Shown here: in pieces, positions 35,196-47,334 of the stretch
How positions within the stretch are numbered: the first letter of the stretch is position 1
Layout: each line of letters starts with the position of its first letter
NCBI RefSeq assembly: GCF_017654505.1
Contig: NC_054559.1
Coordinates: forward strand, 4,640,281-4,704,280
From: Polyodon spathula
Lineage: Eukaryota; Chordata; Actinopteri; Acipenseriformes; Polyodontidae
Length of the DNA stretch: 64,000 nucleotides
Direction: 5' to 3'
The notes under the pieces: generated by a model
What the model was told of the DNA's origin: nothing
What the model saw: the letters and a program-made list of their open reading frames with translations, nothing else
The model's database searches: none
Made by a program: the position numbers and the translations under genes

Positions 35196-36599
35196 TCTAT
35201 GTTTAGCAACCTGCAGAGATAACGATAACGTAATTTAGGAGCAGATCACCATGCTGTGGAAAACTACAGGGGTTGGGTTAGAGACATACGACCACTGCAA
35301 ACACTTTGTGTAAATGAACTCACATGTCTGATTCATTTGTTAATCTAAGCAAATGGAACCCCTAAAATTTTAGTCACTATGTGCAGATTCCCCCTCGCAA
35401 AAAAAAACATTTACAATCATGGGTTTTCCATGCAAGTTTTTTTAAAAATTTCAACTAAAGACATTTACACGAGACAAATGTCTCATGTAAAATGCTTTTT
35501 GGGTTTCCATTCAATCAATTTATTTTACTCGAATAAACTAGGCTTTTCACTTGATATCATGCAAATGAATGTGTGGGAGTTGATATGTAAATTAGCTAAT
35601 CGTAAAATACTTGTGCTGTTTTTGAAGATTACTAGTGAACTTTTGTGAAAATGTGGTTTCCATGCGCAGAGAACTGGTACACGAGTGAATCTAAGTTGCT
35701 GTAATAAAGCAAAATACCTTGTGCCTGGCTGGTTAATAATGTGTTTTACTGCTCTTGCCCAAATTGTTTTTCAGATGTAATTAGTAGTGAATACTGTTTC
35801 AACTAATTTATCTTACGACTCACTAATTGAAAATAAACTCAGGAGGTATAAAATGAAACTGGCCAACAGGTATTGCAGATCACCATGGGTGAAAACCTTT
35901 CATTCAGACAATACAGCATATAGGAGATTAGGTGATGCTGCATATACTACCCTGGCTTAGAAACCCTACCATCCGGATGGCTGACAGCTGCTGAGTAAGC
36001 ATTCAACACCAGACTGGGGCACTTGAAAGGGAGATTGAGGATACTGGTGAAATGGACTGAAGTGCAGCATTAGTTAATTCCTAAAATTGGCACTGATTGC
36101 TGCGAGACAGACGGGGAAAGTTACCAGTTTTGCCAAGTCTCACGAGGGAATAAAAATCGACACTGCCTTTGAAAACAAGCAAACCCATGTTAGAGTATAG
36201 GTGTTTATGCAAGTTCCAATCAGCGACTCAAAAATATGCCCAATTATGCTTACTATAAACGGATTTGGTAACTGTGAAGGACAGGAGCAATCTGAGGAGT
36301 GCTGTCAGAGATTCTCTCCTTTCTTTTAGTTGTGTTGGATTTACTGTTGTGTCAAATATTAATGATGCAAACAAATAAAACATAGTCAGTACGTTCATTT
36401 GCAGTTTTATATGGTCAGTTCTGAGAGACCATCAACAACTTGTTGGATGTTGTTGTGCTTTTTTGGGTGATCGAGCTGGCTCATGACATACAGTTCATAT
36501 TTACTAACGTGGAGGGCTGACACGCGTTGTCTTTAGACATAGCTGGGATCAAAAAAAGGGACAGGTAAAATTCAGATAGACATCTAAGCAGCAAGGGTA
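35196..36599. other. No gene; sequence related to the 5-kb repeat near 35400
   Basis: At 35405-35690 the motifs TTTCCATGC and ATTTACACGAG recall the repeat at 5284-5466, but alignment is loose. No gene recognised. Confidence 0.4.
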
Positions 36600-37075
36600 T
36601 TCTCAAACAGCTGCATTAATACAATAACACGGGCATAACACAGTTCAGGGCAAGTGGTTTTATAAAGAACTGTAAACCCACAAGAGATATACAACATAAC
36701 AGACCAGACACAGCAAAACAAATAATAAAAAATAAAAAAAAAGCCGCCCGCATTATCACTAAGGTGAACTACATCACTGCTAACCATAAAATCGCCCATT
36801 AGCCACTACCTGCTGCCGTCTTGGAATCCACAGTAACAACTGACCTGCTCCCTTGCAATATTTATAGTTAAGAATAAACACGCTCATTAACATTTACACA
36901 TGAAATGCGGGTTTCCATGCGAAACTGGGCATGGATTTCCTGTGTGTTTCGTCATTTACACGAGTAAATGAGATTTACCCTATCCCTCTCTTTGGCTGTT
37001 TTTTTCAGCCACAAACCTGATTTAACCGTGTAATTCTCTCAAATGTGCATGTGCCATTTCATGTGTAAATTGACC
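36600..37075. repeat. Dispersed repeat, copy 2
   Basis: Direct-orientation copy of 5020-5466. The inner arms ATTTACACATGAAATG (36892-36907) and CATTTCATGTGTAAAT (37055-37070) are again perfectly inverted, with a base pair that differs from copy 1. The right-hand GCATGGAAACCC arm is missing in this copy. Confidence 0.75.
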
Positions 37076-37280
37076 CATGAATGTTATGGCACGGTTATGC
37101 TACAAAACCGGTCACATTCAACTTACAAGGTTAAAGACTTTTAAAGGCTTGCTAGTCATTTTGTAAAACATTTTCTCTCACACAACTTACAACACAAAAT
37201 GATATTTGGCATAATGTCCTTGATTAGTTCTGGGAGTTCATCTTTTTCACGTCTATCTAAAAAAACCTAAAAAAACCCAA

Positions 37281-37305
37281 AATATATATATATATATATC
37301 TATAT

Positions 37306-37339
<34 letters not shown>

Positions 37340-37345
37340 GTATAT
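37281..37345. repeat. (TA)n microsatellite
   Basis: Nearly pure TA repeats with a few interruptions, in NATD1 intron 1. Confidence 0.95.
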
Positions 37346-38346
37346 AGAGTACTATTCACTGGCATTGTCATTGTAGTTCCTAGTATAGGATAAATCATAC
37401 AATATCAATGAAAAAACTCATGCCGACAGAACACGGATGCAGGCAGCAAAGTGATTTGTGAAGACGGGTGTGCTGGTTGTACTTGATAGGGTGACCTTTT
37501 CAATTTTTCTCCTTTACCAAGCCCGATCTATCATCAACCTATTCGTCGGCTTGCATCTTCCAGTTGTCCAATGACATCATTAGACTAGACTTGTTTTGTG
37601 TCAGACAGTTTGTAATTGCCAATACCACACAAACGTATTTCCAACTTCGACAACATTAATATAAATTAGGAAATGACTGAGAATAAATACGAATTAATTA
37701 ATTAATTACTTACTTATTTACTTAGTAAATTAAGTGACACACGTAAAGGAAAAGACTTGTAGTCGACACTCTAAAGTTTATTTTTAGTATTTCTAAATGT
37801 AACACTCGTTATAGTTACTATGGGAAATAAAAAAAAAACAAGGACTTTTAAGAATCGTGTTAAAATTCAACTTGTTAACTCGACGGAACATTTGCTATAC
37901 AACCTGAACACGCAGTGGAGCGATCTATTTTAATTTCGAAACAGCCCGTGCACAACAAGAAGTCAGGCCTGCCGCTGCGTCCCATGTTTGGATCTCTACT
38001 CCTTGTTTAAATATATTCACGTCTCAGTTCTTTCTCTCACTTTTTCACAGTCCAAATCCCTGGGGGCTGATGACAATGCGAGGCTCTTCGTCTTATTCTC
38101 TGTTTTGTACTGAGCCATTACAACCACGGGTCGCTATTAGTTGTATAAAAACAAACAAACAAAAAAAAAAACATGTAAAACATACATAGTAAAAAAAAAT
38201 CCCAATCTAGGGTGATTAAAATGCACTGTTGCTTAGCACAGAGGGTTTAACGTTGCAATTTAACGAGTTTCGGTACATTGAAAAGACCGTAAAATAAATG
38301 TTTGGGTCTACCCCCTCCCCCTTCGCGGGTTGCAAAACATATATCA
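37346..38346. other. NATD1 intron 1, 5' part; no element recognised
   Basis: Short ATTA/ACTT repeats near 37690-37725; otherwise nothing recognised. Confidence 0.45.
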
Positions 38347-38357
38347 CCCCCCCCCCC

Positions 38358-38436
<79 letters not shown>
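38347..38436. repeat. Poly-C, (AC)n, (AT)n compound tract
   Basis: C-run, then AC repeats, then AT repeats, in NATD1 intron 1, about 200 bp from exon 1. Confidence 0.95.
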
Positions 38437-38440
<4 letters not shown>

Positions 38441-38566
38441 CTAATGTTGTTGGCGCCTGGACGATAAGTAATTATATACATGTATAAATTTGTTGTGAAT
38501 ATTTTGACTTTAGCTCAATCTCCCGTTAGTAGAGTGACGATGATATAATATCAAAACCAAAGGTGA

Positions 38567-38592
38567 AAAAAAAAAAAAAAAAAAAAAAAAAA
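38567..38592. repeat. Poly-A tract in NATD1 intron 1
   Basis: About 26 consecutive A on plus (poly-T on the gene's sense strand), 45 bp past the exon 1 donor. Confidence 0.95.
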
Positions 38593-38636
38593 CTGCAAAA
38601 GTAGATTTAAAAGCCCAGCCCTCTATACGTCTTTAC

Positions 38637-38733
38637 CGTTTAATCTTACGGTAAACTGCCGCCGTTTCCTGTCGTGTTCCACCTTGATGGGACAGTTGAG
38701 CTCCAGGGCGCTGATCTGAGATGCCTGAGCCAT
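38637..38733 (-). CDS. NATD1: NATD1 coding exon 1 (start codon)
   Basis: The ATG is the complement of 38731-38733. The exon encodes residues 1-32 (MAQASQIS, then ALELNCPIKVEHDRKRRQF, then TVRLN) and the first base of Gly33. It ends AACG followed by donor GTAAAG. The CPIxVEHDRxRRQFTVRLNG block is the recognisable N-terminal signature of NATD1. The residues before it differ from the human protein as I recall it, which is usual for this variable N-terminus. The next exon supplies GC to complete the glycine codon. Confidence 0.93.
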
Positions 38734-38920
38734 AGCTTACCAAAATGTTCAGTTTGAGGATCAGTGGGTCATTATCCCACACAGAACACAAAATACACAC
38801 ATACAGTACACTCGCTCAACCCGAGGAAATCAGCTGTATGATCACATGCAACGTGAGAACCAATAAGAATCAGCAGTAAGTGTTTTGATGTACGTCATTC
38901 TCCTTTTAAAGAAAAAGTAC
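38734..38920 (-). promoter_or_regulatory. NATD1: Probable NATD1 5' UTR and proximal promoter
   Basis: Upstream of the NATD1 ATG the minus strand shows an inverted CCAAT box (CCAAT on plus at 38860-38864), a CRE-like TGACGTA (plus 38891-38898) and an A/T-rich TTTAAAAGG stretch near 38903-38912. Recognised transposons are absent here, unlike the flanking introns. The transcription start is not determinable. Motif matches are short and could occur by chance; position next to the first exon is the main support. Confidence 0.45.
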
Positions 38921-39367
38921 TGCATATGTGTTCTTTGTGTACAATAGTGGCGGATTGCCACAGAGGACGTTAAAGCGGTTCACAAAAAACACAAACAAAC
39001 AAACAGAAAAAAATATGGAGGGAGGGTGTTTAGCCATCCTGCGCAGCAAGACGCTGATTTGACGTGCCGGTTGTACGTGTGTTCAGTGAGTGTTATTCCA
39101 CAGATTTATCTGTTTTACGTATCCTTTTGAAGTAGGGAATGTTAATCTACGGTGGCCCCGATGTGCAAACAAAAACAAAAACAAAGTATGGCAAACAATA
39201 TATAGTGTCCTCTAAACGTACTGTGCATTGTTTTGTTTAAAGTGTGAATCTTTCTAAAATTATTGTTGCATCGTCTCATACTTACTTTACACTGATATAA
39301 TATTAATGCAAGAATGCAGAAGTGCTATTATTTCCTTTTTTTAAAGCTAACTTTCCACCACGAAAGC

Positions 39368-39423
<56 letters not shown>

Positions 39424-41126
39424 TTTAATATGGACTTGAAAGATTGGCTTTAATGGGTTTATCATATGATAGCCTTAAATACAAAATAATAATATAATGT
39501 AATAATATAATGTAATAAGAATAATATAATGTTGTACCGAATTTCCTGAGTTTTATAGATAGAGTTGGCAAAGAGATATTAACCACAAGTCTATTAATTA
39601 ATGGTTCGTTGTTACTTTGATATTTAGTATTATAAAAATAGTTGTGGGGTGATTGTGGCTGAATAGTTCCTGTATAGTTATATATTGTTGATAATTCCAA
39701 CCATGCATATATTTATTCTTTAATATTTTTTAGTTTGAAAGTAAAAAGTCTGGATTTATCTGAAAGAACATATCAAGCCTTGGTGTTCTATATAGCTTGT
39801 TTTTAAATCAGTATTTGTGCAAAAGTAATTTACATAAAGTCTGTGATTTAAAAAAACACAAACATGTTAAGAATGACTGGAAAATGTAAGAGAATTGAAA
39901 ACAAATGGTTAGTGTAGTGGTTGCACAGGTTTGCTATCTTGCAGGGATTTAACGGAGTCACACCCATATAGAACAAACCACAATTATTTAATTTCCTTTA
40001 CTACTTACTGTTCTGCCTATCTTATGCATTTAACAATTATGTGACAGTATATGTTAATTGTACAAGGTCACTTATTACTGTGATCCCCCTCACCTCTCTC
40101 AACTATATACAGAAATACAATGATGTATCATTTTACCATATAACTGTGAAGCAGCTTCAGCCTTGTAGTTCAACTGCCTCATTTCACTACCTTTGCAGTG
40201 CACTTTGGTCTGAAATAAATTATTGTGCATGGCACTGATATAGCTGTAATGGAGGAGGTGGTGATATCATTTTCATTTACTCCAGTCCTAGCTGTCATGC
40301 CAAGTATGCATGCTGCGGTATTAACCACATACTTACCTTCCATCATGCAGAAGGCCCATGAAATCGCAGACTAGGTTATAGAAGGTACTGAACCAACTAA
40401 TGATATTAAATCAATCTGATGTTTTGCAATGTTTTTATTTCAATCACAGTATATTTAAGATCTTTTATATTGGACATGCTGATGCTAATGCAACTTATAT
40501 ATCAATATTTGCATTAATTGTATTAGTGTAAAGTAAGTATGAGAAAATGAAACAATAATGAGCCAAAAATGAATACTAAGTAAACCCCACAATAAATACA
40601 GGGAATATCCAGGTCTATTCAATCAGACACACCGCTGCACGTGATTCATTCATTTTACCTTTCTTTTAACTGGCAGGATGGCTGCTCCGTAGCCCCTCTG
40701 CTAACAGGCAGGTGTCTGTAATAACAGACTTAATTAGTTTACTGGAACGATGATTCACATGAGGTTTCTTTCTTCTCAATAAAGATTGTCTTTTTATTTT
40801 CAGCACATCAGTTCTGTCACGCAGCAGTCAAAAACAAACCAACATTTAAGTGCACTCCAAAAAAATGTGCAAGATAACAGTAAAAAGTTCTATACATACT
40901 TTTAAACATATAACATAACACTTAAATAAAAAAAATGAAACTCAACATGGTTAATATAACTAATACAATCAAAACTAGCCTGTCTGTCTGAGGTGTACTG
41001 GATTAGTCACCCCATGTGACATGTTGTATGAGTGGTCTCATAGGGTGGTCCACACCACTGTGACGTCACAGCGTCTGTGTGGTCCAAGTGGTCCTATGGA
41101 GCTATGAAACTGTACAAGAAATTTGG

Positions 41127-41160
<34 letters not shown>

Positions 41161-42756
41161 GAAAGTCATGATACATGTATAATAAACCCATTGAAGCCAA
41201 TATTTCACTTGACATTATTATTATTTTTAGCTTTTGTGATAGAAATATGACTCTTTTATAACTAGCAAGTTGGGTTTTAAAAAAGGAAATATTTACCCAA
41301 CGGAAAAAAGAGCACTTCTAACAGTACAACTGAAAAATCAGTTCTCCAAACACACTATTAAATACCCCCGAATGGAGACCACTGTTCAACACAAGGCAGT
41401 GAATGGGAACTGCTGGAGTGGTCCCAAGCCCATTATTATTAAATATATACACTATATTAGTGTAAAGTAAGTATGAGACAATGCAACAATAATTAGCCAT
41501 AAAGACAATTAATAATACAGCTGTAAAATCAGAATATAACAGCAGCAGCGAGTGGTTCGGACCATTTTAATGGAGTGGTCTGAGTGGTCCGGACCACTGT
41601 AACATCACAGCGCTGAGCGGTCACAGGCCACAGAACTCTACAACCCACTCTCACATTTTTTCAAAAACGTAGCATGCATATTTTAAAATACATGCCGAGG
41701 AAAAAATGTGTGCCAGAAATAAGGCTTTAAAAACGGATGTGACGCAGTCCCTTCGACCAATCTCGTGATCAAAAAAATCAAAATGTCACTTGCAAATTCA
41801 GATTATACTCTAAGTTTGATGGAGCATTCTATTTAGAAAATGAGTACTTTCAGTCAAACCCAGCACCTTATTATCACAAAAAAATGATGCCTCTTGGTGA
41901 CAACAATAGATTGTAAACCCTTGTCACATGTTGTGACTGTGTTAACCTTTGTATTAACTTTTAAAAGTGTATAGCTATGCTTTGTTCCATGAATGTTTTG
42001 ACAAGAATAGCCTTGGATTCTTTAGCAGTTAGTTCTGGATGAGATTAAGTCATAAACAGTGTACATATTGACACGTTGATTTATAGGAATGCTCTGAATG
42101 AAGGTCAAAATTTGAATTAGGAAGGGATGAGTTGTTTATTTTAATTTTTTTTAAACTTGGAAAACCATAAGGGCTGCAGCAAAATATCTGTATTAAGCCT
42201 GACCTGTTACGCTAGGCCTTCAATTGAAGCAATTAAAGTCCTGATTTGGAACAGAACAAAACAGACGGGGTATTGTAGGCATCATGTTTCAAAACCACAT
42301 AATCTTGGATAGCTAAGCGATCTTTCTGGCAATCATCATAGTCATGATTTTTGGGGTAAAAGTGATCAGGAGAACCTGCATACCTTGTAGAAATTGATTC
42401 TGTGGGCAACATTTTGGGCAGAGATGACCATTCTGCAGTGGATGTGGACAAAACTTATGTTTTTACCAAAAAGTAATGAAAATTAGTCTTCTGTAGCTTC
42501 TGAAGAAGGTGTTTGTTGTGCTTTATCATTCAGGCATTAACACATACATTGTTAAAACTTAAGGGCTACTTCAATCTGCTTGTGAATTGCTACTCCTTTG
42601 TCGAAATCTGAAACTCGAAAGGAATTTTTTTAATTTTGTGACCGAAAGAGGGATAAAAGGAGCCTGTATTGTAACAGAAAAACAGAAACAAAAGGAAGAT
42701 CTGTCACTTTATCTTGTTTTTGCATGTATTTTTAATTTATTTTTAAAAATTTAGTA
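38921..42756. other. NATD1 upstream intergenic DNA with three copies of a short motif
   Basis: No gene recognised. (AAT)n lies at 39368-39421 and (ATT)n at 41128-41160. A motif of about 50 bp (GTGTAAAGTAAGTATGAGA) occurs at 39254-39313 (minus), 40510-40565 (plus) and 41453-41505 (plus). ACCACTGTGACGTCACAGCG-like text occurs at 41054-41073 and, diverged, at 41593-41612. Confidence 0.5.
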
Positions 42757-43003
42757 GTTGCCAATTATTTTTATCATTTTCTAGTAGCAGCCAATTATTT
42801 TTAGTCTCGCTACCACCCAGTGCTGACTCAGGAGCGGCAAAGACGAACACACGCTGACCTCCAAAGCATGTGCTGTCAGCTGACCGCTACTTTTACACAC
42901 TGCAGGCCCACCATGCAGCCACCTCGTAGCTACAGCTTTGGAGGACAGCGGCAGCTGAGGACATCCTGGCCGACCTGGCTGCTGAAACCTCGTGAGCCAC
43001 AAG
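42757..43003 (-). repeat. tRNA-derived SINE, copy 2, 3' part
   Basis: The reverse complement matches the body and tail of the SINE at 6283-6665 (GCCAGGATGTCCTCAGCT, GAGGTGGCTGCATGG, GGCCTGCAGTGTG) and ends in AAAAATAATTGGC-type tails. The tRNA-like head is missing. Confidence 0.75.
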
Positions 43004-44085
43004 CATGATTCCTTCTCTGGTTTACATGGGTTTTTACAGCTATTTTGATCATGAGAAAGCGATTGACCCTGCCCTTAAAGTCACACTGTCCTTTTGCTGT
43101 TTCACAATGTATTTGTGTGACAATGTCACACAGTCTTTACTGTAGAGTCCATTTTCAAGTGCATGTAAACCAAGACAATGTCTACCATCTACAGTCATAT
43201 ATTAACACTAAGTTGTCCTTCACTAAATATATAAAAAACTTCATGGGAACAGAATATTGGGTCTGAAATCTCGGACGGCATCTGGGAATTTATTCTGTCC
43301 TGAGTGCTTTCTTCCTCATCATGGGCTAATGCAATTTAAAGTTTTACACCGTCCTCACTTTTCTAAAATTAAATTAGCCAGACTCTACCCTGGAGTGGAC
43401 CGTACTTATTAACCTCTTTCAACTCGAAGCTGAATAAACTATAACAAAGCTGCTCAGCTGAGCCTCTGTAATGCAGTCATGCTCAGATCTTAGTGTCAGA
43501 TTTCTTTTCAAGAACTGAGCCTATTCAGATAAGTACTTCTTACTTTTTCTGTTTATAAATTTTCACATTTATTGTGTTTTACACAAATTATATGTGATAT
43601 TACAAATAATCACTGTATTAGTTTTACTAATTTCATATATTTTGTGCACTGCAGCCTGTTGTTTGTTATATCCCGCTGTGGCCTGAGGCTTGAGTCTTCC
43701 CTTCCCAGTGATCAAGCAAAGTAAGTTGGCTGACTTTGTGCTCTCCCTCCAGGCTGCAATAGCTCCGGCTGGAGTTATTTTATTCTAGTTTTGGCTTTGG
43801 CCAGTATTACGAGACAGTTTGTATAATTTAAGTAATTTTATTACAGTATTATTGTATGAGAGAAATATTTTTCTGTTTTCACAGACTATACTTAGGCTGG
43901 TCTGCACTGGGTGCTGCGGCACAGCATCTCAATGCCGTTTTGGTGACAGCTTTCACATCACCATTACAAGAGCTGTTAGTTCATTCTAACAAGCAGGCTT
44001 CCCTCAGTCTCGTGTGGGTACTGACAGAGTGGTTTTGCTAGTAGCTTACAGGGCATCCCTGTAAATTGCTACCCACGGTGACTGA
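43004..44085. other. No gene recognised
   Basis: May include 5' non-coding sequence of the following hAT element; no left terminal repeat was found. Confidence 0.4.
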
Positions 44086-45497
44086 GAACCAAGTATATCG
44101 ATGTACTGAGATCACTGACCCAGAACAGAAAGTCTGTCTGGAGAAAAATAATGTGTTATCTAATGTAAGTCTTTCAAGAAATACTGTGGCTGAAAGAGTG
44201 GATGACTTGGCTACCGATCTTCAAGATGAGCTTACTGAAAAAGCAAGCGATTATGTAGCCTTTTCTCTTGCTTTTGAGAGCACAGATACGACTGATACCG
44301 CTCAGTTATCTATTTTCTATCTGGGATGTTGATGCAGACTTCATTATTACCAAAGAGCTTTTGGATGTTGCAGCTATGCACTAAATTACAGTGCAAGAAA
44401 TTAGTTGGCTTGACAACAAGACGGAGCTCCTGCCACGTGTGGTGAAAAAAGTGGGCTTTTTCCTTTGGTATACAAAAAAAACTGCAGGCGGTGAATTATC
44501 CAGTGACACTTTCCATGGTATTCTACACCAGGAAGCGCTGTGTGGGACGTTGATGAAAATGGATCCCATAATGGTCATTGTGAAAACGATAAGTTTCATC
44601 GGGGAGAAAAGTTTGAATCACCGGCAATTCTGAGCTAAATGTCCCATATGGTGATTTGCAGTGCCACACCAAAGTTTGCTGGCTGAGCCCCGATGCAGAA
44701 CTTACAGGATTCTTTGAAGGGCATCAAGAAATATACGTTTTCATGCACAATGAAGAGAAAGAAATTAGAGAGCTTTCAGATGCAAAGTGGTTGTGTGATT
44801 TGGGATTTTTCTGCTCAACAATTTAAATGTGAAACTGCAAGGCTGTAAACAAGTCATAACTGAAATGTATGACGGCATAAAGGCATTTGAGCTAAAGTTA
44901 CGTTTGTGGATAAAACACATGCAGCAAGGAAACCATTTCCATTTCTCAACGTGCCAAGCTTTGGCGGATTTGACTTTCCTGAGCGTGCATTTTCTGCAAA
45001 ACTAAATGTGTTGCATGTGGAATTTGAGCGCCGTTTTTCAGATTTTCGCAAGCAGCAGTTCCAGTTCCAGCTTTTTTCAAATCCATTTGGTATATCTGTG
45101 GAAACTGCACCAGAAGACATTCAGAAGGAACTTATTGAATTGTAGTACAATAGCGCACTGAAGGCTAAGTTTGATTCTGTCTCGGCTGAGTGGTTTTACC
45201 TGTTCCTTCCAGCCACATTCCCACAGCTCCGCATTCAGGCTTCATGCGGCAAGTCAATGTTTGGCAGTACGCACTTGTGCGAACAACTGTTTTCACTGAT
45301 GAAGATTAATAAATCTGCTCAAAGATCTCGCCTGAATAACAAGCATCTACACTCGGTGCTAAAGAATGCTTTAGCACAAGACGTGTCCCGCTATTGACAA
45401 GCTTGTCTCACAAAAAAGGTACCAGGTTTCTTCAGTAAATGAGAACCACAGGACAGCAAATAGTTAAGATGACATTTGTTTTAAATGAATATGACAT

Positions 45498-46085
45498 TGT
45501 GACAGAGATCGAATGACGCGTGGTGTTAGATCTCCCTCCCAACCTGAGAGGGTACTAGATAAAGGGAGCAGAATACCCTGGACTAAAAGGAATGACACTT
45601 TATTCCCGTGGGTAGGTGGAAGTCAGCCGGCTAGAAAAGGGACTGAGCTACGGTACCCAAACTCATTGACCCGAACGGATTGGAGAAGCGGATGCGCTCG
45701 TTAACCAAAGGGTCATGAGCTAGGGTATAAAACGGGGGCGGAGCAAAATAATCTGTTCCTTTGCAAATGGTTAGAACAACCTAAAAGGAGTCCCTGCATT
45801 TAAAAGAAAACCGTGTGTGTTCTGTTAGTCTGTCTTGTAAACCTTGTTTGTTTGTTTTGTTTGTTTTCAAGATTACTAGCACAATCTGGAGCCGCAGCCA
45901 CAGGCCAGCATTAAACCCGGACATCAGCGCTTAAAGCACTTAATTCACGCACCGTAGGAATTGTGTCTGCGTCTTTGTGTTTTGTGTGGGTAATAAAACT
46001 GGACTTTTGGTTGCAGGTCAAACCCGTGGGATTATACAAACCTGACGTGATAGACGCCGCTGTATCTACTCACCACTTTGCCACA
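45498..46085 (+). mobile_element. Solo LTR, family 1, with near-perfect TSD
   Basis: It starts TGTGACAGAGATCGAATG and ends ACCACTTTGCCACA, 588 bp. Flanking 5-mers are GACAT (45493-45497) and GTCAT (46086-46090). A TATA-like GGTATAAAACGGGGGC lies near 45725, and AATAAAACTGGAC lies near 45993, in the expected promoter-then-poly-A order for plus orientation. Confidence 0.85.
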
Positions 46086-46149
46086 GTCATATATAAAATA
46101 CATATGTATGTATTAAAAACTGAATATAAACATGAGTTTTGTATATCAC

Positions 46150-46728
46150 TGTGACAAAGATGGCTGTAGTGGGGACGTCAGACCTGAAGAAACACACAGT
46201 ACTGCAAAAGGAAATGATAAATGGATGCGCTGCTGCGCGGTTAATTATTATAAAATAAAACAGGACAAAAACAGGACACGGCACTGGCAGCCAAAACAAA
46301 GAGACAAACAAAAACGAACTACACAGACAAACACGGTGAGCTGAATTTATGATTTACTTTACGTTATTATTTTATTATTACCTCCGTCTCCATTCCTGTT
46401 CTCCACTAACCAAACACACATCCCCGAGTGAGTGAAAACATGCTGCTTTTATGCAGCTGTACCGAGACTCGATTGCTAATCAATCATTCAATTGGAGTCA
46501 CGGTACAACTGAACGTGAATTAATAAAGTGCAATTCCCCGTGCTCACATATTATTACTTTTTATTTGCATGTGAAGTGCTGTGCAATCCTCGTGCCTAAA
46601 TACACATACACATTTTAAACACTTGTGTTACACAGACCTGTTTATATCCCGTGTACCAGTGACTATACACCAACATTAACACACAACATACAACGCAAAA
46701 TACACACAGGGGCGGGCACTTTGCCACA
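46150..46728 (-). mobile_element. Solo LTR, family 2, perfect 5-bp TSD
   Basis: On the minus strand it starts TGTGGCAAAGTGCCCGCCCC (46728) and ends CATCTTTGTCACA (46150), 579 bp. Target duplications ATCAC are identical at 46145-46149 and 46729-46733. It lies 64 bp from the preceding LTR, inside the same hAT relic. Confidence 0.92.
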
Positions 46729-46853
46729 ATCACCTATTAAAATGCATGTGTATACTGTATGTAAAAGGTGCGTATTTTGTGGCCCGCTAAATTAAGATAT
46801 GGCCTTGAAACTGGTAAAACCTGCTTTTTAGAGTTTGACACCCCTGGTGTAAA

Positions 46854-47334
46854 GTCCATTCCTGATTTCCACTTAAAATGTAAATAAATAAAAGAAAAAA
46901 TTAACTCTCAATTAACCATATCTCATTTACTTCCTTTCCTAATAATCCAACACTGCATGATTTAAAAGAAGATGGGCTTCTTCAAAACATTGTTACCAGA
47001 AATAGCCACACATTAAGATGCTCTTGCTAATTCACATAATCATTTTAGACAAAAGAAGTCATGTAAGACTGACTTGGCCCAGCTACAGGACGAATGCATC
47101 CCCTTTTTGTGCCACTCACACAAGATATTTTTAGACAGGTAAAAAAAGGACGCACTTGCACACAGAGAAAAAGAAAATACCCACTTAAAATAAAAAAACA
47201 CCATAATCCACTCACTGATAACACACTGACCCAAACCTGACCCGACCCGAGCCCGAACTATAATAAACAAGCTACACCGAGCTGACCCGAACTGACACTT
47301 ATTGTCGGGTAGCAAGGTTCAGTTTCTGTCAGTG
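46854..47334. other. No gene recognised
   Basis: Contains short GACCCGA/ACCCGAAC tandem text near 47230-47300; otherwise nothing recognised. Confidence 0.45.

Larger units (their letters stand above)
15087..38733 (-). other. NATD1: NATD1 gene, three coding exons, complete CDS
   Basis: The coding sequence is complement(join(15087..15203, 26078..26196, 38637..38733)), 333 nt, 110 residues plus TGA. Exon lengths 97, 119 and 117 nt join in frame: Gly33 is split across exons 1 and 2, and exon 3 starts on a codon boundary. The product matches my recollection of vertebrate NATD1 (human about 113 residues), a small protein with a truncated GNAT-type N-acetyltransferase fold. The acetyl-CoA loop pattern R-x-x-G-x-A is visible as YRGRGIA (residues 61-67), preceded by [11 protein letters not shown], and the C-terminal part contains [12 protein letters not shown]. 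The enzyme substrate is not established to my knowledge. Introns are 12,440 bp and 10,874 bp and mostly filled with transposable elements. No frameshift or internal stop is seen, so the gene looks functional. Identity is confident; UTR limits are not. Confidence 0.93.
44086..46853 (+). mobile_element. hAT (ZBED/GTF2IRD2-like) transposase relic with two LTR insertions
   Basis: Broken coding text in order: VSLSRNTVAERVDDLATDLQ and ESTDTTDTAQLSIF (44066-44332), GILHQEALCGTLMKMD and LNHRQF (44391-44633), ELSDAKWLCDLGFF (about 44770-44815), FERRFSDFRKQQFQFQLFSN (44906-45145), and the hAT dimerisation block CEQLFSLMKINKSAQRSRLN (about 45280-45340) ending near 45400. This is the layout of Charlie-like hAT transposases, which also gave rise to GTF2IRD2 and ZBED genes. 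Several stops and frameshifts are present. The right end TTTGACACCCCTG (46841-46853) is a hAT terminus. The 3' non-coding part took two LTRs (45498-46085, 46150-46728). Confidence 0.82.
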
